Source: Piscinibacter sp.
Lineage (GTDB): Bacteria; Pseudomonadota; Gammaproteobacteria; Burkholderiales; Burkholderiaceae_C
Direction: 5' to 3'
DNA: 64,000 nucleotides
Assembly (NCBI GenBank): GCA_016706565.1
Contig: JADJJI010000007.1
Coordinates: 124,001-188,000 of the forward strand
The first letter of the stretch is position 1, and each line of letters begins with the position of its first letter. The notes under the pieces were generated by a model. That model saw only the letters and a list, made by a program, of their open reading frames with translations. It had not been told where the DNA came from and made no database searches. Made by a program: the position numbers and the translations under genes. This document shows, one piece after another, positions 54,236 to 63,181 of this stretch.

Positions 54236-55327
54236 ATGCCCCCACCCGCCCTGCGCGTCGGCCTGATCGGCTACGGCTACGCCGCCCGGACCTTCCATGC
54301 ACCGCTGATCGCCGGCGTGCCGGGGCTGGAACTGACCGCCGTTTCCAGCCGCGATGCCGAGTGCGTGCACGCCGACTGGCCGGCGGTCGAGGTGCTCGCA
54401 GATGCGCACGCGCTCATCGCGCGCGCCGACCTCGACCTGGTGGTGATCGCCAGCCCCAACGACAGCCACCATCCGCTTGCTCACGCCGCGCTGTCGGCGG
54501 GCCGAAACGTGGTCGTCGACAAGCCTTTCACGCTGACGCTGGCGCAGGCGCGCGAGCTGACGGCGCTGGCGCAGGCGCGCGGGCGGCTGCTGTCGGTGTT
54601 CCAGAACCGGCGCTGGGACGGCGATTTCCTGACGCTGCGCGCGCTGATCGAGCGGGGCGAGCTCGGGCGCATCGTGCACCTCGAGTCGGCGTTCGACCGC
54701 TATCGCCCGGTGGTTCGCGATCGCTGGCGCGAGTCGGGGGCGCCGGGCGCGGGGCTGTGGTTCGACCTCGGGCCGCACCTGCTCGACCAGGCGCTGCAGC
54801 TGTTCGGCACGCCGCAGGCGATCGCGCTCGACCAGGCGGTGCTGCGCGACGGCGGCCGCTCCGACGACTGGTTCCAGGCCCGGCTGCGCTACCCCGGGCG
54901 GCGCGTGGTGCTGCGCGCCAGCATGCTGGCCGCCGCCGCCTCGCCGCGCTTCGTGGTGCATGGCACGCGGGGCAGCTGGGTCAAGCAGGGCCTGGACCCG
55001 CAGGAAGAGGCCCTGAAGGCGGGTGCCCGCCCGACCTGGCCCCCGGCACCCGGCTGGGGCGAGGACCGGCAGTCCAGCCTGCTGACGAACGCCCGTGCCG
55101 ACGCGCTGCGGTCCGAGCCGCTGCCTTTGAGCCGCGGCGGACATGGCGCCTACTACGCTGCGCTGCGGGACGCGTTGCGGGGCCTGGGCGACAACCCGGT
55201 GCCCGCGTCGCAGGCCTGTGCCGTGATGGGATGGCTCGAGCTCGGCCAGCGCAGTGCCCGCGAGGGCCGCGAGTGCGGTGCCGAAGCGCCGGAAGATTTC
55301 GATACATCCGGTATTGCCCCGGGCTGA
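54236..55327 (+). CDS. Gfo/Idh/MocA-family oxidoreductase
   Basis: A 363-residue NAD(P)-dependent dehydrogenase: VGLIGYGYAARTFHAPL (cofactor fold), then VVIASPNDSHH and VVVDKPF (the EKP-type lysine motif), GPHLLDQAL and a C-terminal beta sheet domain. Related enzymes act on sugars, inositols or biliverdin; several YdgJ-type members are uncharacterised. The frame is open far upstream but that part is antisense to gor; ATG 54236 is the family-like start. Confidence 0.9.
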   Translation: MPPPALRVGLIGYGYAARTFHAPLIAGVPGLELTAVSSRDAECVHADWPAVEVLADAHALIARADLDLVVIASPNDSHHPLAHAALSAGRNVVVDKPFTLTLAQARELTALAQARGRLLSVFQNRRWDGDFLTLRALIERGELGRIVHLESAFDRYRPVVRDRWRESGAPGAGLWFDLGPHLLDQALQLFGTPQAIALDQAVLRDGGRSDDWFQARLRYPGRRVVLRASMLAAAASPRFVVHGTRGSWVKQGLDPQEEALKAGARPTWPPAPGWGEDRQSSLLTNARADALRSEPLPLSRGGHGAYYAALRDALRGLGDNPVPASQACAVMGWLELGQRSAREGRECGAEAPEDFDTSGIAPG

Positions 55328-55371
55328 GCCAGGGCGCAGACTGCGGCACCCCTCCAACGACAGGAGTCGCG

Positions 55372-55902
55372 ATGAAGATCGTCAAGGCGCTGCTCGTGCT
55401 CATCCTGGTGCTCGCTGCCGTGCTCGTGCTCGGCGGCTTCCTGCTGTCGCCGAAGTTCTCGGTGGCGCGCAGCGTCTCGATCGCCGCGCCTCCCGACAAG
55501 GTCTATGCGCTGGTGGTCGACCCGCGCCGCTGGAAGGAATGGACGGTGTGGAATCAGCGCGATCCGCAGATGCAGATGAGCTACGGCGGCCCGCCCAGCG
55601 GCGCGGGTGCGTCCTGGTCCTGGCAGAGCAAGACCGAGGGTGACGGCCGCATGACCTTCACCGCGGCCGCGGCGCCCACGCGCGTCGACTACGAACTCTT
55701 CTTCCCCGACTTCGGCACCACCTCGACCGGCGACGTCAGCCTGGCACCCGAGGGCGCTGGAACGCGTGTGACCTGGCGCATCAACGGCGACATGGGCAGC
55801 AACCCGCTGATGCGCTGGTTCGCGCTGGGCGCCGACGCCATGATCGGCAAGGACTTCGCCGACGGCCTGGCGGGCCTGAAGACGCTGGCCGAGAAGCCCT
55901 GA
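55372..55902 (+). CDS. SRPBCC-family protein with membrane anchor
   Basis: A 176-residue protein with one N-terminal helix (about 5-25) and a START/polyketide-cyclase-like fold (about 33-172; FSVARSVSIAAPPDKVYALV followed by WKEWTVWNQRDP). Such anchored SRPBCC proteins bind hydrophobic ligands. CAGGAG lies 6 nt before the ATG. It lies 44 nt after the Gfo/Idh stop, so co-transcription is possible. Confidence 0.87.
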   Translation: MKIVKALLVLILVLAAVLVLGGFLLSPKFSVARSVSIAAPPDKVYALVVDPRRWKEWTVWNQRDPQMQMSYGGPPSGAGASWSWQSKTEGDGRMTFTAAAAPTRVDYELFFPDFGTTSTGDVSLAPEGAGTRVTWRINGDMGSNPLMRWFALGADAMIGKDFADGLAGLKTLAEKP

Positions 55903-55982
55903 ACACGGCCGGCCCGCCGCGCGGGTTCAGCCGGCTCGGGCGCAGGGCTCTGGTCTAATCGCGGCTTTGCGCCGCACCGCCC

Positions 55983-56537
55983 ATGGCACTCAAGGCCACC
56001 ATCTTCAAAGCCCGCGTGCAGCTCGCCGACATGGACCGCGGCATCTACGCCGACCATGCACTGACGCTGGCCCGCCACCCTTCCGAAACCGACGAGCGCA
56101 TGCTGGTGCGCGTACTGGCCTTCGCGCTGAACGTGCCCGCCGACGACCACCAGGGCACGCTCGAGATGGGCAAGGGCCTGTCGGACGTCGACGAGCCCGA
56201 GCTCTGGCACCGCGACCTGACCGGCCGCATCCGCCACTGGCTCGAGATGGGCCAGCCCGACGACAAGCGGTTGCTGCGCGCCGCCGGCCGCGCCGACAAG
56301 GTCAGCGTCTACGCCTTTGCCGCGAGCACGCCGATCTGGTGGAATGGCATCGCGAACAAGATCTCGCGCGCCTCGAACATCGAGGTCTGGCAGATCGACG
56401 CCGCGCAGAGCCAGGCGCTGGCGGCGCTGGCCCAACGTACCATGCAGCTGCAGGTGACGGTGCAGGACGGCACCGCCTGGGTCGGCGACGGTGCCACCTC
56501 GGTGGAGGTGACGCCGGTGAGGCTGAACCCGCGCTGA
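55983..56537 (+). CDS. yaeQ: YaeQ family protein
   Basis: A 184-residue protein with a PD-(D/E)XK nuclease-like fold, typical start MALKATIFKARVQLADMDRG, and segments LSDVDEPELW and DKVSVYAFA. The E. coli gene was found as a suppressor of haemolysin expression changes, but the activity is not known. No strong ribosome site. It is followed by the small GNAT gene after 23 nt. Confidence 0.92.
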   Translation: MALKATIFKARVQLADMDRGIYADHALTLARHPSETDERMLVRVLAFALNVPADDHQGTLEMGKGLSDVDEPELWHRDLTGRIRHWLEMGQPDDKRLLRAAGRADKVSVYAFAASTPIWWNGIANKISRASNIEVWQIDAAQSQALAALAQRTMQLQVTVQDGTAWVGDGATSVEVTPVRLNPR

Positions 56538-56560
56538 GCCGCGTTCCACGGAGGCGAACC

Positions 56561-56836
56561 ATGGGCATCCCGATCGAGCACGACGTTGCGCTGGGCCGCT
56601 TCAGCGCCACGGTGCACGGCCACCTGTGCGTGTGCGACTACCGGCTGCGCGACGGCGTGATGTTCATGACACACACCGAAGTCGCGCCCGAACTCGAGGG
56701 CCAGGGCATCGCTGCAGCGCTGGTGCGCGCCGCGCTGGCTCATGCCCGCGAGCAGGGCCTGAAGGTGCGGCCGCTGTGCTCCTACGTGCAGGCCTACGTG
56801 CGCCGCCACCCCGAAGTGCAGAGCCTGCTGGGCTGA
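56561..56836 (+). CDS. small GNAT N-acetyltransferase (YjdJ type)
   Basis: A 91-residue mini-GNAT with the acetyl-CoA pattern VAPELEGQGIAAALVRAAL and conserved VRPLCSYVQAYVRRHPE near the end. It has a GGAGG ribosome site at 56550-56554. Its stop TGA overlaps the ATG of the next gene by one base (TGATG), so the genes are coupled. Acceptor unknown. Confidence 0.9.
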   Translation: MGIPIEHDVALGRFSATVHGHLCVCDYRLRDGVMFMTHTEVAPELEGQGIAAALVRAALAHAREQGLKVRPLCSYVQAYVRRHPEVQSLLG

Positions 56837-58995
56837 TGATGACGTATCGACGAACCCTGACCTGCTGGCTGCTCTGCGCGCTGGCGACCGCCCTGACCCC
56901 GATGGCCATGTCCCAAGACAAACCCGCCGCTGCCGACGACGACCCGCACCTCTGGCTCGAGGAGGTGCAGGGCGACAAGGCCCTCGCCTGGGTGCGAGAA
57001 CGCAATGCCGAAACGCAGAAGCTGCTCGCAGCCCGATCGGACTTCGCGCCGACGCGCGAGAAGCTGCTCGCCGTGCTGAACTCGCAGGACCGCATCCCGG
57101 CCGTGTCGCGCCGCGGCGACTGGTTCTACAACCTCTGGCAGGACGCCTCCCACAAGCGCGGCCTGTGGCGCCGCACCACGCTGGACGAATACCGCAAGGC
57201 CAGCCCGAAGTGGGAGACCGTGCTCGACCTCGACGCGCTGGCCGCCGCCGAGAAGGAGAACTGGGTCTGGGCGGGCGCCGAATGCCTCGGCCCCGACTAC
57301 CGCCGCTGCCTGATCTCGCTGTCGCGCGGCGGCGCCGACGCGAAGGTGGTCCGCGAGTTCGACAGCGTGGCCAAGTCCTTCGTCGCCGGCGGCTTCGCAC
57401 TGCCCGAAGCGAAGTCCGACGTCGCCTGGGTGGACGCCGACACGCTCTACGTCGGCACCGATTTCGGCCCCGGCTCGATGACCGATTCGGGTTACCCGCG
57501 CATTCTCAAGCGCTGGAAGCGCGGCACGCCGCTGGCCGAGGCGAAGACCGTGTTCGAGGGCCGGCGCGAGAACATCTGGGTCGGCGTGTCGGTAGACACC
57601 ACGCCCGGCTTCGAGCGCACGCTGATCGTGCGCGCGCTCGACTTCTTCCGCCAGGAGCATTACCTGCTGCAAGGCGACGCGCTGGTCCGGCTCGAGGTGC
57701 CCGACGATGCGCGCGTCTCGTTCATGCACAGCGCCGGCGTGGCCGGCGACACGCTGCTGCTCGAGCTGCGCAGCGACCTGAAGGCGGGCGAACGCCTGCA
57801 TCCCAAGGGCTCGCTGCTGGCCGCCGACATGGTTGCCTACCTGAAGGGCGAACGGCGCTTCCAGGTGCTGTTCGAGCCCACCGAGACGCGATCGCTGGCC
57901 GGCATCTCGCTGACGCGCAGCCATGTGCTGGTCAACATCCTCGACAACGTCACCGGCCGGCTGGAGGAATGGAAGCGCGACGCCAACGGGCGCTTTGCGC
58001 GCCGCGCCGTCGACGCGCCCTCGCCCGGCAACCTCGGCGTGACCGGGTTGCACGACCCGCTCAAGCGCGACGACCCGCTGGCCGAGCAGTACCTGCTGAG
58101 CTACACCGACTTCCTCACGCCCGATTCGCTGCTGCTGGGCCGCAGCGGCAGCGACAAGCGCGACACGCTGAAGTCGCTGCCGGCCTCGTTCGACTCGGTC
58201 GGCATGCGCGCCGAGCAGCACTTCGCCACCAGCCGCGACGGCACGCGCGTGCCCTACTTCGTGGTCTGGCCGCGCGGCGCGAAGGCCGACGGCAACAACC
58301 CGACGCTGCTGTACGGCTACGGCGGCTTCCAGATCTCGCTGGAGCCCTGGTACTCGCGCGGTTTCGGCGCGGCCTGGTACCAGCGCGGCGGCGTGCTGGT
58401 GGTGGCCAACATCCGCGGCGGCGGCGAGTTCGGCCCGCGCTGGCACCAGGCCGCGATGAAGGCCGACAAGCAGCGCAGCTACGACGACTTCATCGCCGTG
58501 GCCGAAGACCTGGTGCGCCGCAAGATCAGCAGCCCGCGCCACCTGGGCATCGAGGGCGGCAGCAACGGCGGGCTGCTGGTCGGCGCGGTGATGCTGCAGC
58601 GGCCTGAGCTGTTCAACGCCGTGGTCTGCCAGGTGCCGCTGCTGGACATGAAGCGTTTCCACAAGCTGCTCGCCGGCGCGAGCTGGGTGGCCGAGTACGG
58701 CAACCCCGAGCTGCCGGAAGAATGGGCCTGGATCTCGCGCTACAGCCCGTACCAAAACATCAAGCGCGACGGCAAGTACCCGACGGCGCTGTTCACCACC
58801 TCGACGCGCGACGACCGCGTGCACCCCGGCCACGCACGCAAGATGGTGGCGCGGCTGCGAGAGTACGGCCACCCGGTGCTGTACTACGAGAACATCGAGG
58901 GTGGCCACGGCGGCGCCGCCGACAACGAGCAGCGCGCCACGCTGCAGGCGCTGGAGTTCACCTACCTGTGGCAGCAACTGTCGCGCGCCGACTGA
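56836..58995 (+). CDS. prolyl oligopeptidase family S9A peptidase
   Basis: A 719-residue enzyme with a signal peptide (to about residue 26, AMSQDKP), seven-bladed propeller and C-terminal hydrolase domain. Triad: Ser576 in GGSNGGLLVG, Asp in STRDDRVHP, His in NIEGGHGG. It cleaves peptides after proline and is probably periplasmic. The start overlaps the GNAT stop. It is the intact S9 enzyme of this window, unlike that at 36543. Confidence 0.92.
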   Translation: MMTYRRTLTCWLLCALATALTPMAMSQDKPAAADDDPHLWLEEVQGDKALAWVRERNAETQKLLAARSDFAPTREKLLAVLNSQDRIPAVSRRGDWFYNLWQDASHKRGLWRRTTLDEYRKASPKWETVLDLDALAAAEKENWVWAGAECLGPDYRRCLISLSRGGADAKVVREFDSVAKSFVAGGFALPEAKSDVAWVDADTLYVGTDFGPGSMTDSGYPRILKRWKRGTPLAEAKTVFEGRRENIWVGVSVDTTPGFERTLIVRALDFFRQEHYLLQGDALVRLEVPDDARVSFMHSAGVAGDTLLLELRSDLKAGERLHPKGSLLAADMVAYLKGERRFQVLFEPTETRSLAGISLTRSHVLVNILDNVTGRLEEWKRDANGRFARRAVDAPSPGNLGVTGLHDPLKRDDPLAEQYLLSYTDFLTPDSLLLGRSGSDKRDTLKSLPASFDSVGMRAEQHFATSRDGTRVPYFVVWPRGAKADGNNPTLLYGYGGFQISLEPWYSRGFGAAWYQRGGVLVVANIRGGGEFGPRWHQAAMKADKQRSYDDFIAVAEDLVRRKISSPRHLGIEGGSNGGLLVGAVMLQRPELFNAVVCQVPLLDMKRFHKLLAGASWVAEYGNPELPEEWAWISRYSPYQNIKRDGKYPTALFTTSTRDDRVHPGHARKMVARLREYGHPVLYYENIEGGHGGAADNEQRATLQALEFTYLWQQLSRAD

Positions 58996-58999
58996 ACCC

Positions 59000-59575
59000 A
59001 TGAACCAAGACGCCCAGGCCGTTCTCGACTTCTGGTTCGGTGCGCCGGGCTCGCCCGAGCACGGCAGCGACCGCCCCGAGTGGTTCCGCAAGGATGCAGC
59101 CTTCGACGCCCGCATCCGCGAGCGTTTCGGCACGCTGATCAGCGCGGTGCTCGGCGGCGCGCGCTTCGGCGCGGCCCCGCAGGAGACGCTGGCGGCGATC
59201 GTCGTGCTCGACCAGTTCACCCGCAACGTGCACCGCGACACGCCGCTGGCCTTTGCCGGCGACGCGCAGGCGCTCGGGCTCGCCCAGGCGATGACCGCGC
59301 GCAGCGCCGACCACGGCCTGCCCGTGCTGCAGCGCAGCTTCGTCTACCTGCCCTTCGAACATGCCGAGGATCTGGCGCTGCAGGAGCGCTCGGTGCGCTG
59401 CTTCGAGGCCCTGGCCGCGGCCACGCCCGCGATGCGCGACCGGCTCGACTACGCGATCAGGCACCGCGACGTGATCCGCCGTTTCGGCCGCTTCCCGCAC
59501 CGCAATCAGATCCTCGGCCGCGCGAGCACGCCCGAAGAGATCGCCTTCCTGGCGGAGCCCGGCTCGCGCTTCTAG
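59000..59575 (+). CDS. DUF924 family protein
   Basis: A 191-residue protein with the typical start QAVLDFWFG, the ETLAAIVVLDQFTRNVHR motif and YLPFEHAEDLALQERSVRCF. The fold is helical and TPR-like; no activity is established. It starts 4 nt after the peptidase stop, so it belongs to the same run. Confidence 0.9.
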   Translation: MNQDAQAVLDFWFGAPGSPEHGSDRPEWFRKDAAFDARIRERFGTLISAVLGGARFGAAPQETLAAIVVLDQFTRNVHRDTPLAFAGDAQALGLAQAMTARSADHGLPVLQRSFVYLPFEHAEDLALQERSVRCFEALAAATPAMRDRLDYAIRHRDVIRRFGRFPHRNQILGRASTPEEIAFLAEPGSRF

Positions 59576-59588
59576 GCTCGGTCCGTGA

Positions 59589-61331
59589 TCAGGCCTTGGC
59601 GGTCTTGTCGGCCTCGCGGTCCTGCAGCAGCCGCCACATCACCTTGCCCGCGCCCGACTTGGGCAGGCTGTCGACGAACTCGACGAGCTTGGGCACCTTG
59701 TAGGCGGCCATGTGCTCGCGCGACCAGCCGATGATGTCTTCGGCGCGGGTCTTGCCCTTCGCCTCGGCGCGCAGCACGACGACGGCCTTGACGGTCTCGC
59801 CGCGGTACTCGTCGCGTGCACTGATGATGCAGGCCTCCTGCACGGCCGGGTGCTTGTACAGCAGCATCTCCACCTCGGCCGGCCAGATCTTGAAGCCGCT
59901 GGCGTTGATCATCCGCTTGAGCCGGTCGGTGAGGAAGAAGTAGCCCTCTTCGTCGATGCGGCCGAGGTCGCCGGTGCGGAAGAACAGCCGGCCCGAAGCG
60001 TCGCCGGGCAGCGCCACGAAGGCGGCCTTCGTCGCCTCGGGGTGGCGCCAGTAGCCCTTGAAGACCATCGGCCCGAAGGTGACGATCTCGCCCACCTCGC
60101 CCACCGGCATCTCCTGCAGCGTCAGCGGGTCCACCACGCGCGAGTCGACGCCGAAGATCGGGATGCCCAGGCATTGCAGCTTGGCGCGCTCGGGCGGGTT
60201 GGCGTGGCTGGGCGCGGCGGTCTCGGTCAGTCCGTAACCTTCGGCGAAGGTCAGGCCGAACTCGTCGAGCAGCCGCTGCGCCACCGCCTGCGGCATCGCC
60301 GCGCCGCCGCCGCTGAGGTTGCGCAAGGACGAGAGGTCGAAGCTCTTGTAGTTCGGGCTGCCGAACAGGTCGATGATCATCGTCGGGATGCAGGTCCAGT
60401 GCGTCACCCCGTGGCCGGCAATCAGGCGCGCGGCGAGTTCGCGGTCCCAGCGCGGCAGGATCACCGTGGTCGAGCCCGCGTACACCGCGCCGAGCACGCT
60501 GTAGATCATGCCGGTGATGTGGAACATCGGCACCACGCCCAGGCCGACGGACTCCGGCCCGCTGTGCCCCCACTGCCCGCCCACCGCGTTGTGCATCAGC
60601 GTGCGATGGGTGTGGATGCAGCCCTTGGGCAGCCCGGTGGTGCCCGAGGTGTAGGGCAGCAGCGCCATGTCGTCGGGCACGGCGGTGTGCGGGCCCGGCA
60701 CGCGGCGCTGTGCCAGCGCGTCGGTCCAGCGCGTCCAGGCCGGCCCGCCTTCGGGCAGCGGCGGGTCGGCGCGCAACCATTGCTCAGTGGCGGCGTTGGG
60801 CGCCTCTTCCGCGGCGATCGGACCAGCCGGCAGCGCGTCGAGGTAACGCGTCACCAGCACGTCGCTCAGGCGCTGCGCCTCGGGCAGGGCCGCGTCGGCC
60901 TGCGCGACGATGCCGGCGAGGTCAGCACTGCAGACCACCACGCGTGCTTCCGGGTCGACGATGTAGTGGCCGAACTCCTCGGCCCGGTTCATCGGGTTGA
61001 CCGGTACCACCACCGCATCGGCGCGCAGGATGCCGTACAGCGCCGCCACGTACTGCGGGCAGTTCTGCATGAACAGCGACACGCGGTCGCCCTTCTTCAC
61101 GCCGCGCGACTGCAGCCAGCCGGCGATGGCCTCGGCCTGGGCATGCAGCTCGCGGTAAGTCAGCGGGCGGCCGAAGAACAGGTAGGCCGGCTTGTCGGGG
61201 TAGCGCCGGGCCGACACCTCCAGGTTGAACCACAGCGAGGTTTCCGGCGCGACGACGGCGCGCGGCAGGCGGCGCGGCCAGATGCGATGGTGCGGGCGCG
61301 GCGGCAGCGCGGTGGAGGATTCGGACGGCAC
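59589..61331 (-). CDS. long-chain acyl-CoA ligase (AMP-binding)
   Basis: A 580-residue ANL-superfamily ligase: P-loop YTSGTTGLPKGC near residue 226, acyl-site helix EGYGLTETA, FRTGDLGRIDEEGYFFLTDR, catalytic Lys region PKSGAGKVMWR. It activates fatty or other acids as acyl-AMP and then CoA thioesters. The true start is GTG at 61331 with AGGGAG 5 nt upstream; the very long in-frame extension upstream is antisense to the exonuclease gene and is not coding. The substrate is not certain. Confidence 0.9.
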   Translation of the reverse strand: MPSESSTALPPRPHHRIWPRRLPRAVVAPETSLWFNLEVSARRYPDKPAYLFFGRPLTYRELHAQAEAIAGWLQSRGVKKGDRVSLFMQNCPQYVAALYGILRADAVVVPVNPMNRAEEFGHYIVDPEARVVVCSADLAGIVAQADAALPEAQRLSDVLVTRYLDALPAGPIAAEEAPNAATEQWLRADPPLPEGGPAWTRWTDALAQRRVPGPHTAVPDDMALLPYTSGTTGLPKGCIHTHRTLMHNAVGGQWGHSGPESVGLGVVPMFHITGMIYSVLGAVYAGSTTVILPRWDRELAARLIAGHGVTHWTCIPTMIIDLFGSPNYKSFDLSSLRNLSGGGAAMPQAVAQRLLDEFGLTFAEGYGLTETAAPSHANPPERAKLQCLGIPIFGVDSRVVDPLTLQEMPVGEVGEIVTFGPMVFKGYWRHPEATKAAFVALPGDASGRLFFRTGDLGRIDEEGYFFLTDRLKRMINASGFKIWPAEVEMLLYKHPAVQEACIISARDEYRGETVKAVVVLRAEAKGKTRAEDIIGWSREHMAAYKVPKLVEFVDSLPKSGAGKVMWRLLQDREADKTAKA

Positions 61332-61481
61332 GGGGGCTCCCTGTCTTGCGGCCGCAGGCGTCGGCCGGATCGGCCTCGGGTATACCGCAGCAGCCCGGCA
61401 GCGCACAGACGCGAAAGCCCGGGGAGCGGTTGTCGCCGGCGGGACAGGCACCTCGGCCCGGCACTTGCATGGCCCGGCCGC

Positions 61482-62000
61482 ATGGCCACCAGCTTCCGCC
61501 CCATCGCCGACGTTCCCGCCTTCCTGGACATCGAGGCGTCCGGTTTCGGCCGCGACAGCTACCCGATCGAGATCGGCTTCGTGCTGCCCGACGGCAGTGC
61601 CTGGTGCACGCTGATCCAGCCGCTGCCCGAATGGACGCACTGGGATGCGTCGGCGCAGGCGCTGCATGGCATCACGCGCGAGACGGCGCTGCGCCATGGC
61701 CGGCCGGTGGCCGAGGTGGCCCGCGAGCTCAACCATCGGCTGCACGGCCGCACTCTGCATTGCGACGGCTGGGCGCATGACTACGCCTGGCTGAATCTGC
61801 TGTTCGATGCCGCCGGCGCCACACCGGCGTTCCGCCTCGAACATCTGCGCAGCGCCCTGGACGAGCAGGACGCGCAGGCCTGGCAGCCGACCCGCGAGCG
61901 CATCGGCGCACTGCAGCCCCAGGAGCGGCACCGTGCCAGCAGCGACGCCCGTCAGCTGCAGCTGACCTGGCTGGCCTTGCGCGGGGCGTCCAGTCGCTAG
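61482..62000 (+). CDS. DEDD-family 3'-5' exonuclease
   Basis: A 172-residue exonuclease-fold protein: DIEASGFGRDSYPIEIG holds the first Asp and Glu, HDYAWLN a later Asp, and RHRASSDARQL the final His/Asp pair. This fits RNase T/DnaQ-type enzymes. It overlaps the convergent TPR-like gene at their stop codons, which share the palindrome CTAG (61997-62000). ATG 61482 starts a protein in a divergent position to the ligase. Confidence 0.87.
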   Translation: MATSFRPIADVPAFLDIEASGFGRDSYPIEIGFVLPDGSAWCTLIQPLPEWTHWDASAQALHGITRETALRHGRPVAEVARELNHRLHGRTLHCDGWAHDYAWLNLLFDAAGATPAFRLEHLRSALDEQDAQAWQPTRERIGALQPQERHRASSDARQLQLTWLALRGASSR

Positions 62001-63130
62001 GGGGTCAAGGGGCCGTGCGCCGTCAGCGCGGCGCGCAGGCCGCTGCAGTAGGCCACGTCCAGTGCCCAGGCGTCGGCCGCGGTATGTCGATGGGCCCGGG
62101 CTTCGGCCTCCCGGCCCAGGAGGACGGCCAGTTCGGCCAGGGAGTCGTGCACCACCGCACGCGAGTAGTCGTCTAGCTCGGCGCTCAGGTCGATTTCGGC
62201 GAGCCGCCCCGTGCGCTCGGCCGCCTCGAGCTGCCCGCAATGGGCCAGGCACACCGCATGGTCGGCCCGCGCGATGGTGGCCTCCCAGGTCATGCCCGCG
62301 CGCACCGCAGGCTCCACGGTGCGCGCGAAGATGTCCAGCGCCTGCTCGAACTGGCGGCTCAGGCACAGCATCTCGCCCAGCCGCAGGTTGGACTGCAGCC
62401 CGGTGTCGTCGATCGTCAGTGCCGAGGCGAGCTGCTGGGCGCTGCCCAGGCCGGCCAGCGCCTGTTTCAGCTGTTCGCCGTCGAGCCGGCCGGCCGCCCG
62501 GGCGCGGCGGACCTGCTGGGCCTGCGCCAGCGTCATGTAGCGGTGCACCGCAGCCACCAGCTGCTCGTCGTGCTCGGCTCGCGCCAGGCTGCTCGCGCGC
62601 CGGTAGTGGCGCACGGCATCGTCGATCAGGTCGGCCTCGTGGTACAGCGTGGCGGCCACGTACAGGCCGCGCGCCGCCGCCAGCGGACGTTGCGCCGTCC
62701 CCAGGGCCACCGCCTGGCGCAGGTGCGGCAGCACTTCGTTCGGATCGTGGTGCAAGGTGCCACGCACGCAGCCCAGCCAGGCTTCGCATTCCGCTTCGAG
62801 ACCGGCGTCGCCGAGCAGGATGGCGGCATCGCGGGCCTCCTGCACGGGTTCGAGCGCGCTGCCGATCTGCGCGCCGTAGTAGCGCGCCACGCCGCGCGCC
62901 AGGGCCAGTTCGGCGGCAGCGCGCCGATCGGCACTGGCGGCCACGGCTGCCTCTGCGTCACTCAGGGCTTCGGGCACGTCTTCGATGCGCCAGTGGCGCG
63001 CCAGCAGGAGCACGCGCTGTGCGAGCAGTCGCGCGCGCTCGGTCGCGGCCTGTGTGCTGGCAATGGCGTGCTGGTTGCGTTGCAGGAGGCGGTGCATGGG
63101 GTTCGCCGGTGACGCGGGCGCAGTATGCAT
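61997..63130 (-). CDS. TPR-like helical-repeat protein, function unknown
   Basis: A 377-residue soluble, Ala-rich all-helical protein with TPR-like pairs (for instance EAEAWLG... and AVRHYRRASSLARAEHDEQL). The repeats look like the N-terminal scaffold of certain GGDEF or AraC-type regulators, but here the protein stops before any catalytic domain. It lies between the exonuclease and the hybrid kinase on the minus strand, so it might bind that kinase; this is a guess. Confidence 0.72.
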   Translation of the reverse strand: MHTAPASPANPMHRLLQRNQHAIASTQAATERARLLAQRVLLLARHWRIEDVPEALSDAEAAVAASADRRAAAELALARGVARYYGAQIGSALEPVQEARDAAILLGDAGLEAECEAWLGCVRGTLHHDPNEVLPHLRQAVALGTAQRPLAAARGLYVAATLYHEADLIDDAVRHYRRASSLARAEHDEQLVAAVHRYMTLAQAQQVRRARAAGRLDGEQLKQALAGLGSAQQLASALTIDDTGLQSNLRLGEMLCLSRQFEQALDIFARTVEPAVRAGMTWEATIARADHAVCLAHCGQLEAAERTGRLAEIDLSAELDDYSRAVVHDSLAELAVLLGREAEARAHRHTAADAWALDVAYCSGLRAALTAHGPLTP

Positions 63131-63181
63131 GAGGCGACGGGCCGGTTCAGCGCCTGCCGGTAACAGGTCTTGTCGGCCGCA

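Noticed and set aside
52826-55357. Extended N-terminus for glutathione reductase
   Set aside because: The upstream part is antisense to the Gfo/Idh gene, and ATG 54178 gives the exact family start.
59589-62789. A 1066-codon frame that would fuse a large domain to the acyl-CoA ligase
   Set aside because: The part beyond 61331 is antisense to the exonuclease and TPR-like genes; a GTG with a good ribosome site marks the real start.
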